Shown here piece after piece: positions 10,779 to 24,210 of a stretch of DNA of 64,000 nucleotides. Both the position numbers and the translations under genes were made by a program. Each line of letters begins with the position of its first letter. Positions within the stretch are counted from its first letter, which is position 1. The stretch is from Massospora cicadina (taxonomy: Eukaryota; Entomophthoromycota; Entomophthoromycetes; Entomophthorales; Entomophthoraceae), in the NCBI GenBank assembly GCA_022478985.1, contig JAKSZP010009583.1, positions 1-64,000 on the forward strand, in the 5' to 3' direction. Below the pieces are notes generated by a model. The model was not told where the DNA came from and did no database searches. It saw only the letters and a program-made list of their open reading frames with translations.

Positions 10779-13700
10779 GTTTCTTAGAAATATACTATTT
10801 GTAAATGGCTTTGCCATTTGTCTGTATAAAATACAGGTGGTGCAAGACTAAGTGATCTCAAAGTTCTAGACGCAAGTTTAAAAAAACTAAAAATAAAATT
10901 GTTTGCAATAGTTTGTCAAAGATATAAAAGTATTAGAACTTCCCTTACAAGAATTACAGATAAGGTTTCTTTTAGATGATGAAAATAACAGGGAGGGCCT
11001 TCATGCAATGAAGAAAAGATTAATTAAAGCTTCATTAATGTACATATAGTGTTAAAGAAGCGACATTCTGATGAAAACTAGCCTTCCGCCATGATTACTC
11101 AAGCACTTGTAATAGCATCCATAGTCCATAAAGTTACCCCATAATAATTATGTGAAGGTATGATCTGCTAGGGGAGAAGTATTGTAAGTACTAATTAGGG
11201 AATATGGTTTCCTCCCCAAGCGCTAAGATCTGGATTGGCAACACCTAGTCTCAAAATCCCAAAATATATTTTTTAATTACATAAATTAATGGAATATATG
11301 CAGTGAATAAAGATCCATCCTTACCTGTGTAAAGGTGTATAGATAAACAATAGATAACTATATGGGATCTGAATCTCTGAGTTTTTCAAATCTTGTTTTT
11401 CCATGATTCTGTTTGAGAAGAATATCTTGAAGTTACAGTGTGAATGGAAATTTTGTCTAATTCAAGTTGTTGAGGGTACAGGCTTATATTTTTTCAAAGG
11501 GGTTGTATGTTAGTATGAAATTATTGCTGTTGGTTATCAATATTTGCTCATTGTGAGCTACCTCCCATTTACGGTCAACTCAGAGAATATCAAAGTCATC
11601 TCCACTATCACTACTTGCAATAATGATTGTATATTTACCATAGGGAATATATAGGGAGCCTAGGGATTTGTAATCTTACAGTAAATATGAAATGTTTACC
11701 ATAGGGAATAGAACCTTTATTCTTAGTATATAAAAAATATCTAAAGCCCTACTTCAGCATATTATTGCTTTTAAACTACTAAGGGGTATAGCTGGTAGAA
11801 CTAGTTTAGGAACAACTAGTAGAATCGTTTGGTAAATAGATATCAAATTGTTTCCTGAACATAAGGCTCTACATAATATTGGATTAAAATTTCAACAGAT
11901 GCTACAACTTTTGTTTACTTGTTAATCTTAGACTGCTTCATGTTTAATAAATTTTATTGTTTCACCTTAAGAAATTTTCACTAGGTAACTTTTTAACTAT
12001 TTATTTTCCATCTGGCTTTTATGGTTAAAAAAATTTAAAAGTATCAAACTTCCTATCCAAGTATCTCGTTTAGTGCTTTGCTTCTCCATAGCCTAAATTC
12101 TTCAGAAGCAGCATTCAATTCTTCACATATTCACTTTATTTGGTTTGCATATATTTTTGTTAGATCTGGAGATGATATTATGTAGAAATATCTTATGTTT
12201 AAAGTGTGTTTTATTATATTAGTAGAAGTTTTAGTAGTAGAAAAAGAAGCTAATAAAAGCCAATGATAATGTGTTTAAGTCCACTTTGGTTTTAATGAAG
12301 TTCTGTATATCAGAACATGTTTTGTAATTAAATCCACTGTCTAATATAGCCTTATAGCTACAAACGGAGTCCTTACATATGGACCCAGAAAATGCATATA
12401 TCTTTGATAGAAATTTTAAAAATTTGCGGTTAGGCATTATACTTTAGGAAGAACTAGTAAAGCTCTAACATACTATAAGATAATTGGCTAAAATGCTCCT
12501 TCCAATCATTATACACTATATATAATATAGTATTGCTAACAATTGTGGTGGCTTTGGGAATGAAAACATCAATTATTTTATGAGCGTCAAATGGTTTTAT
12601 ATGCACTAGACATCATTCACTTATAATCTATATTAATTTTAAGAAAATGAACTAAAGACAGGCGTAATGTTATTGTCACAATTCTGAAATGACTGGATGA
12701 TATTGTGGGACTGCTAGGGCGGATCAGGAAGAATCCTCCAAAAATAATATAAATTACAATTATTTGAGTGCCTTGAGATGAGACAATATTGGGATATAAC
12801 GGGTTTATTATTGTTTTGCCTCTAAATAAGTTGATGTTGACATTTGAAGAATACAAATTAAATCTCCTACAATTAGGGTTACAGAGAATTAAAAAATAAC
12901 CAGACAAAACAAGGAGAATTTGTGGAACTGAATAGTATAAGCTATGAGAGTGGTATCATCCAAGCCACAGTAATATAAGCGAGATGGGCAATTAAGAGGA
13001 GGTTGTTGTTAAGTGAGTTTAAAGTAAATGGAATAGGAAGAATACGTGGTATTAATTATTTTATCTATAAGAGGTTGTGGGAGCAAGTGATCCATATTTA
13101 TTTATAAGTTTATTCTGTTGTTTTGAGGGCAATGATCATCAAATTGTTGGCCCTGATTGCTCAGTGGGTCAAACCCTGTGTAAAGCCCGCCAGCGTATCT
13201 ATTGATACCACCAATTTTATAACAGTTACCTAAAGGTGTCTCAATATAACAAAAACTGATATCACCCAGTTAATAATAATACTACTAAAGTTTAAGTATG
13301 CTGGGAAGTCAGGCAATATATGTATAAATAAGGCTTGATAGATTCAATACTGCCATCATGTTACTTTAAATCTGTTTCCCACATAAGTGATAAGGATCAT
13401 GTGTTAAAAAGAAAATCCAAGCAGCACAACGGCATATGAAATTAGTAAATTAACTTTGGAAGATATTTTATTGAGAGAAAAGGAGCAAGATAAAACTTAT
13501 AGGTTGAAGATGGAGTAAATAGTAAGAAAGATGAGATGGTAATGGTACCATATATCTGGCAAGAATAATAAAATTTATAACTATCCTCTTGCAAGTCATC
13601 CAGGAGCCAATAAACTTAAGAATTAGCAAAGTGAAGATTTTCCAGGTTTAGTTTTATAGATATGATGCGAAATATAATGGAGAATGTTTAATTTGTTCAT

Positions 13701-13822
13701 GATTTTAGCCCCACCAAACATTTTTAACAGAAAATCTACACCATTTAAAGATATCATTACTTCCATGGTCATATCCAAGCGTTTATTTTATCAATGATTT
13801 AACATAAATTTACAAGAGAATC
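10779..13822. other. 3 kb AT-rich stretch, no gene recognised
   Basis: Only short open frames (longest 96 codons, 12617-12907, minus) in AT-rich sequence and none with recognisable motifs. GCTCAGTGG near 13159 resembles a tRNA A-box but no B-box follows. Nothing else was seen. Confidence 0.6.
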
Positions 13823-13935
13823 ATTATGGTTTAAGTAGAAAAATTTTTCTCTCTTGTTACAAACACTTTTGCAACAAATCAATTTAAGTCTAGATAAAGT
13901 TAGATAATCTCATTGAGGAGATTAGTTGGCGCCCA

Positions 13936-15241
13936 ATGTTGGGGAGCAGTTGGGTGAGTAAAGTTAAGGGCACAGGTGTTGGCCCCACATCAACCAAACT
14001 TTGTAAACACCCTGGTGAGTCCGGTGAAATAGATAAAATTAGTAACAAAAACTGGCAGTTACCATTTCCCCAGAAATTTTGGCTTGACAAGCGCGCTGCA
14101 ACTAGTTCATCAATATTCCTCACTCCCATACACTATTGTTGGTGGAACATGGGGTTCATTTTTTCCTGGATATTCAGCAAACGGTGCTTTAGGAGATGTT
14201 TTGTGGAGATGTACACGCACATTTCCCAAACGCGGTGTATGTCACAACCCACTCCATGCCATGTGGTTGGCTGGATCTTGGCTTTGAAAATAAGGAATTG
14301 ACAGATGAAGCCGCAAAGGTGCGCATAGTAGTAGAACTCCTGGGCGGTCAACAGGTAGTCAAAACGAAGCACACCCGCTGGACTAAATCAAATAAAATTT
14401 TTGTGACTTTTGACTTCCTACCCACAACGGTCAAGCACACCATGCTCAAGCACCACCTAAAGGCTGGGCTTGCCATATACAGAGAAATACAATCCTTCAA
14501 AATGCAGCACTTTATGCTAATGCCAAACCTGTGCACAGGAAAAGCAATTTCTGTTCTCACTTTGTCCATAGGGATAGTGGAGGATTTAACCCAAATCCCA
14601 CACACCACTTTCATCAAAATCAATGGGCAAAACACCCATCAATTCCAGGTCACTGTGGATAGCGCGCCTCCCATCTGCACGTTCTGTCACGCTTTTGGCC
14701 ACAAGGCCCACACCTGCCCCACCAAAGAGGGCATTATCATCAAGAAATTCTCTCAGATGCAATGGGCAGTGCAGACGCCCACTATGAACTGGCACTAGAC
14801 ACCGATGCAGCCTTCCTGTGGGGAGCGCAAGGCTGGTACATTCTAGTAAAACCAATGTCTCCACAAGAGCGGAAGAAGGCCAAGCAGGCCCACAAGGCGG
14901 CGGCCAAGAAGGCAGCCAAGACTACGTCTGCAATCCCACCAGCTCAGTCCCTTGAGGATGTTGAGACTTTCATGGCGGAAGCAGCTCATGAATCCCTCAA
15001 CTAATCATATTGGGACGCCCAAGATGATTGGGCCACCCAAGCTGAATACCCGATGGGTGAATCAGTTTCACCTGACCAATTTGTCCAAGCATCAATTGGG
15101 ACCGAGTTGCTTACCAACAATCATGCTGAAATTCCACCTCCAAGTGATGGTGCACCGCAAATGCACACACCACAAAAAACTCTTCCCACAGCAGGGAAAA
15201 AGCGAAGGCAAAAGCCAACGTGAACTCCACTGCATAACCTA
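13936..15241 (+). pseudogene. LINE-A ORF1, copy 3
   Basis: The start MLGSSWVSKVKG is kept; the frame shifts near 14200. The core piece 14196-14798 has DLGFENKELTDEA, VTFDFLPTTVK, LCTGKAISVLTL and the knuckle CTFCHAFGHKAHTC (CX2CX4HX4C, intact). The following piece (14762-15004) is Lys/Ala-rich (ERKKAKQAHKAAAKKAAK), a basic nucleic-acid-binding stretch, then a further shift occurs before the endonuclease. Confidence 0.75.
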
Positions 15242-15349
15242 GCCCCATTCTGACACATACTCTGTATCATCAAATACCCACAGTGCAAAACAGCGCTGTG
15301 ATGAAAGAGAACGCTGAAGGGCTCTGGTGCCCTTCCCCTTACACCTAAG

Positions 15350-16500
15350 GTGCGATGGGGGAGCCTCTACTTTAGGATGTATCACATTGCTGGACCCAAG
15401 GCCTTTCCATCCCGGGCTAGGAAACTGAGATTTTTACAAAATAATTTATCTGTGGACGTCCTGGCCATTCAGGAAACCCATTGTCTGCGCAGTGCTGAGG
15501 AACCATGGAAAACCATGCTCCTCCCATCCCTCTCCTTTTAATCTGAGCACTGTGGGGCGCTAGTTTGAGTGAACAGTAATTTTAAATTTATTTCATCAAA
15601 TTTATACCTAAACGGCCACATCCTTGTTGTCACCTTTTTGTGGGATGACAAAGTGCACGCTGTCATTTAACATTTATGCCCCAACCTGTGCATGGGAACG
15701 TCAGGAATTTTTCTTGACAGTCAATTCCCTTATGCTACCCCCCAACCCGTTTGTTGTTGGATACATGAACTACTGGATGAATTCATCCACAGACCGCTGG
15801 CCCTTATCGCCTACACCCCCACAGGGGCACATTGAACTTTGCATTCTCAAAGCCACCTTAGGGTTGATCAATACTTTGCTGTGCCATGCTCCACTACTCA
15901 CTAACATGTCACGCCCCCATGTACACAATGGCCAATTAAGGTCCATGACCCGCATTGACCTTATCCTCATTCTGTTTAAATTATCACCCAAATTTCTCAC
16001 TTCACCATGACAAAAATCGATTTCTCCAACCACAGGATGGTATTGATTTCCTTCCGTTTATACAACCCAGCAGCCCAGGTGCCAAAATGGTGCAAACTTC
16101 GCCCAGTCTAAATTGCATCGCCAAGATTTTCCTTGTGGGTGTAATCCGTGACCTCAGCTCCAAAGTTTTTCACTACATTATGTGCAGATCAAATTTCCAC
16201 CTTGTCAACCTTCAAAGCAAGCACAATCCGCCAGGCTCGCCACCTCTCCTCCGGCCGCTCATGGGCCGCCTCAGCAGTCATTTTGCGCACACTGGCAGAG
16301 TTGGACCACCTGGAGTCCAACGTCCCCACTGTGGGCTACAGCCTAGCATGGGGTCGCAAGTGGGTGGAATTGTCCGCCCGCCTCAACGCACTGGTGAGAC
16401 AACACAAGCATTGAGTTTATGTTCAGTATAAAGTTAAACATATTACAGAGGGTGACACATTTTATGCTTACTTTTTTTGAGAATTCTTTACACCGCGCCA
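15350..16500 (+). pseudogene. LINE-A endonuclease domain, copy 3
   Basis: LSVDVLAIQETHCL (catalytic Glu motif) is near 15447-15488. The usual GDMNCW is changed to GYMNYW, and the usual SDHH block is degenerate. At least three frameshifts. Placed between ORF1 and RT as in the other copies. Confidence 0.7.
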
Positions 16501-16689
16501 GAGTTTGGCCTGCACAAAGGTGCAAAGGTTAGACCACTCCGTCGCAGATATGCTAGCCAAAGTGGCAATTGAGATACAAAACTATTACTCTGAACTGTAT
16601 CAATCTGATTCAATTCCGCCAGCTGAAATGGAAACTTTTCTTGAAAGTGCACACATCAACACCATTTCCTGATTCCTGGAGTTGATGTA

Positions 16690-18060
16690 TTTGATTACTC
16701 GGGATGAACTCTGGTCTGCCATTTGTGGTGCACCATATAGGAAATGCAGGTCCAGATGGCATCCCTTATGAGTTCTATAAGAAGTATTTCAAAGATTTAT
16801 TCTACTTGCTGCTTGCCTCTCTTAACCAATGCCTTCTGGAAATGCACCTCCTGCCTGGAGGGCAAGAGGCCTTCACGATTACATTGTACAAAAAAAGGGG
16901 ATAAGCTGGACTTGGCCAACTGGCGCCCCATTTCTCTTACTAACACAGACACAAAACTTTTACTAAAATCATGGCTAACCGTCTAGGGGTTGCTGCCTCT
17001 GCTCTCATTTACCCTGAAGAATTCGGTTTTATACCCAAAAGGTTGATTTGGGACAATATACACACCGTAGCCAACATCTGTTAATCCATGGCCTCTGGAG
17101 CACTTGTATTCTTGGACCAACAGAAGGCCTATAATAGAGTCAATTGGGACTACTTCAGAGCCTGCCTCCACAAGTTCCGCCTCCCCCTTCGCTTCATTAA
17201 TTGGGTGATGTTGCTAACGGAGTCCACCACAATGGCTGTGTGTGGCCCTGGTTTCCTCACGTATGTAGTCCGCCCTCAAAGGGGACTGTGCCAAGGGGAC
17301 CCTCTTAGCACACTCTTGTATAACTTTAGCCTTGACCCACTTCTTCGAAATGTGAATGCCCACCTTACTGGTGTTCATGTGAAAGGCCAAGCACCAGTCA
17401 AGATGTTGGCGTTTGTTGATGATTGTGTGGTTGGTGTTTATAACAATCATGATGCACGTGCGCTTGAAGATACTATTCAGGTTTACTCCAGGGTAAGTAA
17501 TGCAGCGCTCAACGCCTCCAAAACCGAAATTGTTCTCCTTGGTCGGTATCAAGCCCGCTGGTCCCCAGCGCCCTCTTTCCTATCTGCCTCATCAGCTAGC
17601 GCACGAGATAGCTTGCCCTGCCCACCCCACACCTTCCCGCTTGTGCTCCCCTTTGCGCCAAGCCCCACCGTTGGCCCTGACTGCCATTTGGGGCTGTGGA
17701 TGGAGGCAGGAGGGCACGCCTCAATGGTGATGGGAAACCATATCCTAGACAACGTTACAAAATGCATAGCTTCCCTAAGAGCCCGTCAGACCTCCCTTAC
17801 ATGCAGGGTAGTGCTAGCCAACTCTATGCTCCTCTTTAAAATTTGGTTTGGAGCCCACGCCATCGCTTTTTCCCTGTGTTTCTTCAAGTTACTATACCCT
17901 TTCTGCAAGGGTGGCTTTGGTTAGGCCGCCCACTGCCGGTGCACCTGGATGTCTTGTTTGGCCCTCGCCATTGTGGTGGTATAGGTTGCTCAACATTGAG
18001 ACCCATTCTGCCAAAAGTCTTGGCACCTGGATTGCTGCCATTACTAACCCTACAATATCA
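16690..18060 (+). pseudogene. LINE-A reverse transcriptase domain, copy 3
   Basis: The longest piece, 17088-17924 (278 codons), has LDQQKAYNRVNWDYFRA, GLCQGDPLSTLLYNFSLDPL and KMLAFVDDCVVGVYN, so the FADD box has become FVDD. An upstream piece (16704-16986) carries DKLDLANWRPISLTNTDTK. The frame is shifted near 16900 and again near 17900. Confidence 0.85.
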
Positions 18061-19060
18061 GCCCATCACTGGTCCCATGCAGCCCGCTCCAACTTCTCCC
18101 GCGCCCTGGGCCTCACCAATCCTTCCCACCCCCACTCTCTGTTAAAGTACCTTGCCTCACATCCTTCTGCAGCGGGCCCACATGGGACGTCGCCCCACCT
18201 CAAAAGGATCATCTTCACCATGCGGAGGGCTGAGTGGAGAATTTGCATCTGTGGGTCACCGCCCAGAGGGGGCGTCCCTCTCCTAGGTTCACCCAGGAAG
18301 TATAAGGACTTCCCATTATGAACGGAGTGATACCCATGCGACCCCTACCATGGCCAGGGTGGACTACCTGGACATTATGGACATCCCCTACCCCTTTGAT
18401 ACCCAGAAAGCCATTTGGAAGTATGCTCACCACCCTCTTCTGCAGCTGCATATTAGTTTCCATGTATGGCGCTGCTTGAGATGGGTATACTGTACTGCCA
18501 AACGCTCTAACGCTTTGCACTCATCCTGTGTCATGTGTGGCCAGTATGGAACGCTGGTTCACCGCCTGGAATAGTGCCCCCCATCTAAATTGATATGGCG
18601 TGAGGTGCAACGTCTGTTTCGCCAGGATCAGGCACAGCCCTTAAGCCTGTCTAAGGATATTTTTGCTTTATCCATTGCTTCCCCTCTTACATCCTCCCTC
18701 CGTGCCTTGGTAGTCACAATCACTTTGTGGACTGTACACACGATTGTCTTAGATGCTATTTCAGGCTCCATCCCTACCCTCCAAGAAGCTGTACGCTGGT
18801 TCTGGTCACACTTAGTGGACCAATTTAAAGCGTGGATGTTTGGGTACCTCCCACCACGTCGCCGCCAGTTGGTCTCATCCTGGTTCCCAGTTTGGTTCAA
18901 AGCTTCAGACCCTTTCCTACATACGTGCTGAATAGTGGCGCAAGCCCCTGCACACGTAACCCCCTTCCTTCTCTTGGCGTTCCCACTGGCGACAGGAGAT
19001 AGCTTTTGCTTCTCTGGGTTGCCCTCCTCTCGCTGAAGTTTCAGTTTTTAGTGTCTTGTT
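18060..19060 (+). pseudogene. LINE-A C-terminal zinc region, copy 3
   Basis: CVMCGQYGTLVHRLE (near 18528-18572), with a stop where the next residue leads to the final Cys, then the conserved FWSHLVDQFKAWMFGYLPP tail in 18590-18931. It ends shortly before the 3' hairpin. Confidence 0.7.
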
Positions 19061-19123
19061 GGAAGTGTCCATCCCCTGGTCGGCCTTTCCCAAATAAAAT
19101 TAAAATTAAAATTATGGTAGAAA

Positions 19124-19990
19124 TAGATATAATGTCAAAAAACGATGACTTTCCATTATATATCAGTAATCACCCCAAAGAAGTATTCTATCTTCTTAAT
19201 TAAAACTTATCTTGACGTGGATCACCAGAAAAAACTAAAATTAAGGGCTTTATTTCTCATAATTATGGGTGAAAATCTTAGTAAGCTTAAAAATTTCCAT
19301 GCCATTTTTTCAGCATATCATCCTCAGTAAGATAGTCAAAATGAACGAAATAACTAGGTGTTGGAACAATACCTGAGCTGTTATATGTTAATACAACAAG
19401 AAGATTTTCATAGATTGATCCAGTTGTGCATCTCACATATAATAGATTCTACTCTTTAATAGCATGTCATCATTCTATACCACATAGTCAGGACCCAGAG
19501 ATGTTAGTAGGTCATAAAAACTGGTGGCATCCATGTGATGACGAAGTGACACAAAAGACTAGGAAGTTAACTAAAATACTTCAGTAAATTCTGTAATGAG
19601 CGCTGGGTAAACAAGAAAAAGTAGACTGATGGCGCAAAGTAGGGAGTATTTAACAAGAGTTTTTCTCTAAACATGCAGAATATTATATAATACCAATAAG
19701 AAACTAAGATTGTTGCCATTAAAACTGTTTTTCTAGTCTGACTAACCATATAAATAAACTTATTTTTTTGCTTAATTATACATTTAAGTAATAGTTAGAT
19801 AAGGCTTTTATTAACAACTTTACCCCAGCGTCAACATTAATCCTTAGAATTATTTGATACTAAATTTCTTAAGTCAATTCCCTTATATTCTACTATGACT
19901 TCATAAAATTCTTGCTTTACAGCAATATCAAAAATAGGACCAAAATTAAAAGTTGTTTGTCTGCATCATCTTATTGCAATTAGTATTTTT
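19124..19990. other. AT-rich gap, nothing recognised
   Basis: Short open frames only, no element ends or motifs seen. Confidence 0.55.
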
Positions 19991-19993
19991 AAT

Positions 19994-21890
19994 ATTTATT
20001 TGAGGTAAGCTGACCAGAGGATGGACATTACCAAAACTAAAACTAAAAAACTAACATAACTAATTGGTTCAGACAAAACGCCCAAATGAGCGTATTGAGT
20101 GAAACACTTCAAAAAAAACAACCAACCAGGTGGGCAGCGGAAACTGATTACCCCTCCATGGTGGAAGGGGGGATTGGGGGGCTCATCTTCAGCAGCAGCT
20201 TCTTCCACCCATAGTAGAGTTTGTGTTAAGGCAGACAGTAAATGCATTGGGGCATGTGCGGCATGTGGTTCAATATTGCTAATAATTGTGTTTCATGGAA
20301 ATTGCCAGCTAGGAAAATGGCACTGAGATATTCAGTTAAAGCTTTTTCAGCTTTGATGCGGGAATCTGGGAGTTTAACAAATGTGGCAATGTTGGTTCAG
20401 GTAATCTTAGCTTTTGGGTTCTATGCTATAGTTACCACGTTCTGTATAGCATTGTTAACATTTTTTGTAACTGTTTCACTGTGATGTTACTCTTTTGATT
20501 AAGACTTTTGGGGATAACAGGAGGTAAAATCCTCCTATGAGCATCACCACTGATTTGGCGACAGCTTCACAAAGGAGATGACAATCTGGTCTTGCAGCTG
20601 CTTTGACTGCAAGCTGGTAATCACTGCAAAATGATTCAGCATTTGGCTGTGGGGTATATAGTTGAGAGGGTATTTGGCATCCCATTCTGCATTAATGAAC
20701 CGTTTGATTTGCAGAGATGGTTCTTCAATGAGTCTACCTGATTTGTCAATTTCAGCCAATAACTACCATGAGTTTTAGTTGCTTGAATTGGGGAATTGGC
20801 GTACGGTTGATCTTTGGTTGAATTGTTGGAGGAAGCATGGGATTGAACTGGGATCCAATCTGATGCTTGATTGAAGGAATCATATGTGGCATGGGGGCGA
20901 GGAGGAGGCTGATTGGTGGCTGCAAGTTCAGCTAAAGCTTTTGGTTTTAGGGAGGGGGAGGTAGGATTGTGCCTCATGCCATAACTTGTATGGGGTGGGC
21001 GGCAGATTGGAAGTTGGTGGACAAATAATCCAATCCATCAGAAGTAACTAAGGAGGGCACTTGCGTTTTAAGTGGTCCAAATTGAAACATAATGGAAATA
21101 TCGTCTTCCTGCACTCAAAGCGGGCCCAAAATGGATGGTCAGGTGATGAAGGAATAATGGTGCAAGGGGGAATCAACACAACGATTCTATTAAATTCAGG
21201 GCTGATCATGGCATATGCCTGAGGCCCAGCAAGTTGTGTGGCGCCATGTGGGACCACAAATTTTAATATGGGGTTGGAGCCATAGGCTGCCAAACCATCC
21301 ATCAGCTCCTGGTGGAGCACTGCATGGGAGAGGTGGGTGGGAAAACCAGCAAACTGGACCACCAAAGTGGTGTCAACTGGGAGCCAGGTCTGATTTGTTG
21401 GAAGAGGGGTGCCCTGGAATATCAGGGGCATAGTTTCTGTAGTGGCAGCATCAGCTTTGCAGGTGAAGCTGAGGTCAAAATACCCCTTATAGGGGCGGAA
21501 ATCTATGAATCTGGTGGGTGTCATTACCGCCTGTGCCATTTCAATAATGGCTTGGTTGTGGTATGGGAAGAGTTTCCCATATTTGATCCTTAGGCCATAG
21601 CACATGTTGCTCTGGGGGAGCACCAGGGGGCAGCAAGGTACCGCTTGGTATGAGCAAGGTGGGCGTCAAGATCCCTGGGAGGAACGAATCATCCCATAGG
21701 TTTGGAATGACTGGGTGAGCCAGTCCAAGCACATTTTCCTGTTGGATGAAAAATGGCAGGTGGAGTTTCACCGCTGCCCCATACTGGAGCAGCTGGCGGA
21801 GAATCTGAGGACATTGGAGTAAAACTACAACAGGCGATTAAGATTTACTTTATTAATTTGTGTAATTTTGCTCAGAAAGTTATGCTGCGC
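19994..21890 (-). mobile_element. ORF1-only non-autonomous LINE-like element, copy 1
   Basis: A 1.9-kb minus-strand unit starts near 21890 (GCGCAGCATAACT) and ends at a LINE-type 3' hairpin (GGTAA 20004-20008 / TTACC 20028-20032) plus an A-rich tail. It encodes one ORF1-like protein and no endonuclease or RT. The copy at 31270-33183 has the same start, ORF and end, so the short form itself was copied and is not just a one-off deletion. A target duplication could not be fixed. The layout recalls mammalian HAL1, an ORF1-only derivative of L1. Confidence 0.75.
20078..21814 (-). pseudogene. ORF1-like protein of the ORF1-only element, copy 1
   Basis: Probable start ATG at 21814-21812 (MSSDSPPAAPVWGSG), then shifts and stops. 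The core (21048-21623) parallels LINE ORF1: FDLSFTCKADAATTET, VVQFAGFPTHLS, ELMDGLAAYGSNPILKF, AYAMISPEFN, then a knuckle whose first Cys is Phe (F-P-L-C-FNLD-H-LKRK-C). A Pro/Asn/Gln-rich linker follows, then a C-terminal region (about 190 residues) with no counterpart in LINE A or B. Copy 2 keeps the first Cys. Confidence 0.65.
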
Positions 21891-22079
21891 GTATAGATTA
21901 GTTGTAATCAGTATACCAGTTCCTACTAACAATTTTCAACCCTGCAATCCTGAGGTGCAAAGCTTTTGTAACTACTTTACATTGATTACCTCGCCTCATT
22001 GGCCATAGACAACTAAATCACCTAGCCTACTATTATTAGTCTCATAACTCAGCACAACATATATGCATCATTATAATGT

Positions 22080-24210
22080 TTATTATATGAGCTTGCACTG
22101 ACACAGCCTAGAGGCTGTGCCACCACTGCGCTTGAGCCACTTGGACTAACAGGTTCACAGTTGCCTTTGTGGCTGGTGAGATAATGTGCCACTACTACTC
22201 TTGAACACTCAGACTAACAGCTTTGCTGTTGCCCTAGTGGCTGGATAAATGGTAGAGTGTGTATCCAATTAAATACTCTATAATATAACTAAGCTTACGT
22301 ACTCAAACAAACTGAACATAATCATAGTAAAATGCCTTAATATAAAATAAAATATAACTAGCTAAGGTTGTTTGATTTAATGAAGTATAGTATAGATTAT
22401 CTAATTAGGTTTATGTAAAAGTCAACAATTAAAAAGCAAACACTTTAACAATTCCATATAAGAATAAAAGCAAAATTAGCTGAAATATAAGTTTAATCAA
22501 TCAAATGGTTAATTTTTTATGATATTAAAACCTGGTGAAAACTAAGCATAATATAACTTGTCACCAATCTATCAATGTTTAGAGATTAGAAATACATATT
22601 ATATTATAAAAGATCAAGTAAAAAGATTAAAATGCTTTTTAAAATAATATTAGCAGATAACCGGGATGATAAAAAGCTTAAAGTGAAATGAAACTCTACA
22701 ATATTCCTACTTATATTAGATCATGTAAAGATATAAAAACTTACCATTTTATTGTTAGTAAATATAGACAATTATAACAGTTTAAGCTGAAATTAAAATC
22801 AACAAGAAAACTAAAAAGATTACCAAAGTAAGAAGAAAAACTCACCTTAAAAAATATTTTTACCCTTGAAGGTGATTACAAATAAATAAATCAAAAACAC
22901 ACTTTAAATTAATTTATTCATCAAAAATTTATAATGAAAAGACTTCAACCATCTAAATTTCAAATGGTTATACTGAAGTCAAGAATCTAGTAAAATACCA
23001 AAACTAGATGGATTATAGTTACTAAAATAAGTAAAACTAAAAAATTATCTTGAAAAGTATTAATGATCAATTCAGAATTTGGATGTTATACTGGAATCAA
23101 TCTAGTATAAAACATAAATATTATAAATAGTAAATTATAAAATTACCAAAAAGCTTAACACAAAATAAATTTATTTATAAATATGACTTAAAATATATGC
23201 TTACCTTGGTTATGAGACCAGGATTCTGTAATTTAAGTGGGGGTATTGTCAATAAAATAAAAAAACTATGAACATTTTATTTTTTTATTATAACAATTGT
23301 GCTTATATATGAAGTTGTTTTAACTTAAATAAGAATTTGATAACTATTTATGCGTTACCATTTCTGAAAGCTTTAAGAAATCAAATTACAATAACTTATG
23401 TTAAGTTCATAAGGGGAGCTTAAATTTGACTGCATCTGATTAAATGAGATTTATGGATAAGTACTACAACTGATAGATTATATGTTTTACAGAATAATTT
23501 AAAATTTTATTATTGAGACTTATGTAAATGTAATTATTGGAGAATCAGATAATCTATTTTGTCTTAATTTTGATTATAATCCAAATACATCTTATCAGCT
23601 GTTATTATGACAGGGTGGGGGTAGAAACTCTTGATTATAAGCATTCAATTTTCTCTTTTAACAAAATCTAGAAACTTTGATTGGCAACAGTTAAGCTTCA
23701 AATTGTCATAAATTACCCACTAAATCATGGCTAAGCTAAAAATTTAATAAAAATTTGAAATCATTAAACAATTTGGGGTTAGCATTGCCAAAGGCAAAAC
23801 AAAATATAATGTCATAATTCAAAAACAAAAAAGCCCCAACCCCCTCCCAAAAAAAGCACCCCAACTTCAGAAAGGTGACTTAACAAAAAGGCGCTCAACC
23901 TGAAGTTCCTAGATGTATGGGTTGAAGACAAGCTCACACTGGTAAAGCTTTAAGACTGTGCCACCATTACACTCTGTGCCCCATTCACCTTAAAAAACTA
24001 TCATTTGTGCCACTCAGACTAACAGCTATGTTGTTACCCTTGTGTCATGTGAGCTAAATTTTCTACTATAAAAATATAACTCAAAGAAGCACTCTAAGGT
24101 CCAAAATACTCATAATAGTATGCTACAATATGGTATAATACCATTAAGCCTATTTTTTGTGCCACTCAGAATAACAGCTCTGCTGTTCTCTCATGAATGA
24201 GAAAATAGTA
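22080..24210. repeat. Dispersed repeat with TGTGCCACT...AACAGC-TCT-GCTGTT core
   Basis: At least five diverged copies (about 22116, 22187, 23948, 24006, 24159) of a unit of about 65 bp start TGTGCCAC and contain CAGACTAACAGC followed by GCTGTTG, an inverted repeat (AACAGC / GCTGTT). They introduce two parallel AT-rich blocks (about 22250-23300 and 24210-25330) that look like diverged duplicates of each other: both go on to ...CAAACTGA...ATAATCA and then AAGGTT(G/A)TTTGATTTAA. Confidence 0.6.

Larger units (their letters stand above)
13844..19110 (+). mobile_element. LINE family A, copy 3 (plus strand, about 5.27 kb)
   Basis: Same family and length as copies 1 and 2 but in the opposite orientation. 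The 5' leader contains TTACAAACACTTTTGCAA, a diverged form of the family palindrome. The 3' end has the shared hairpin (19061-19090) and an A-rich tail of AAATT repeats. An imperfect target duplication is seen: ATTATGGT then AGAAA on both sides (13823-13842 and 19111-19123), with a 6-nt difference between them. Frames are interrupted in many places. Confidence 0.88.

Noticed and set aside
12617..12907. 96-codon minus frame in the 3-kb gap
   Set aside because: AT-rich composition, no motif, no neighbours; expected by chance.
13141..13210. tRNA-like A box (GCTCAGTGG)
   Set aside because: No B box at the proper distance and no cloverleaf could be drawn.
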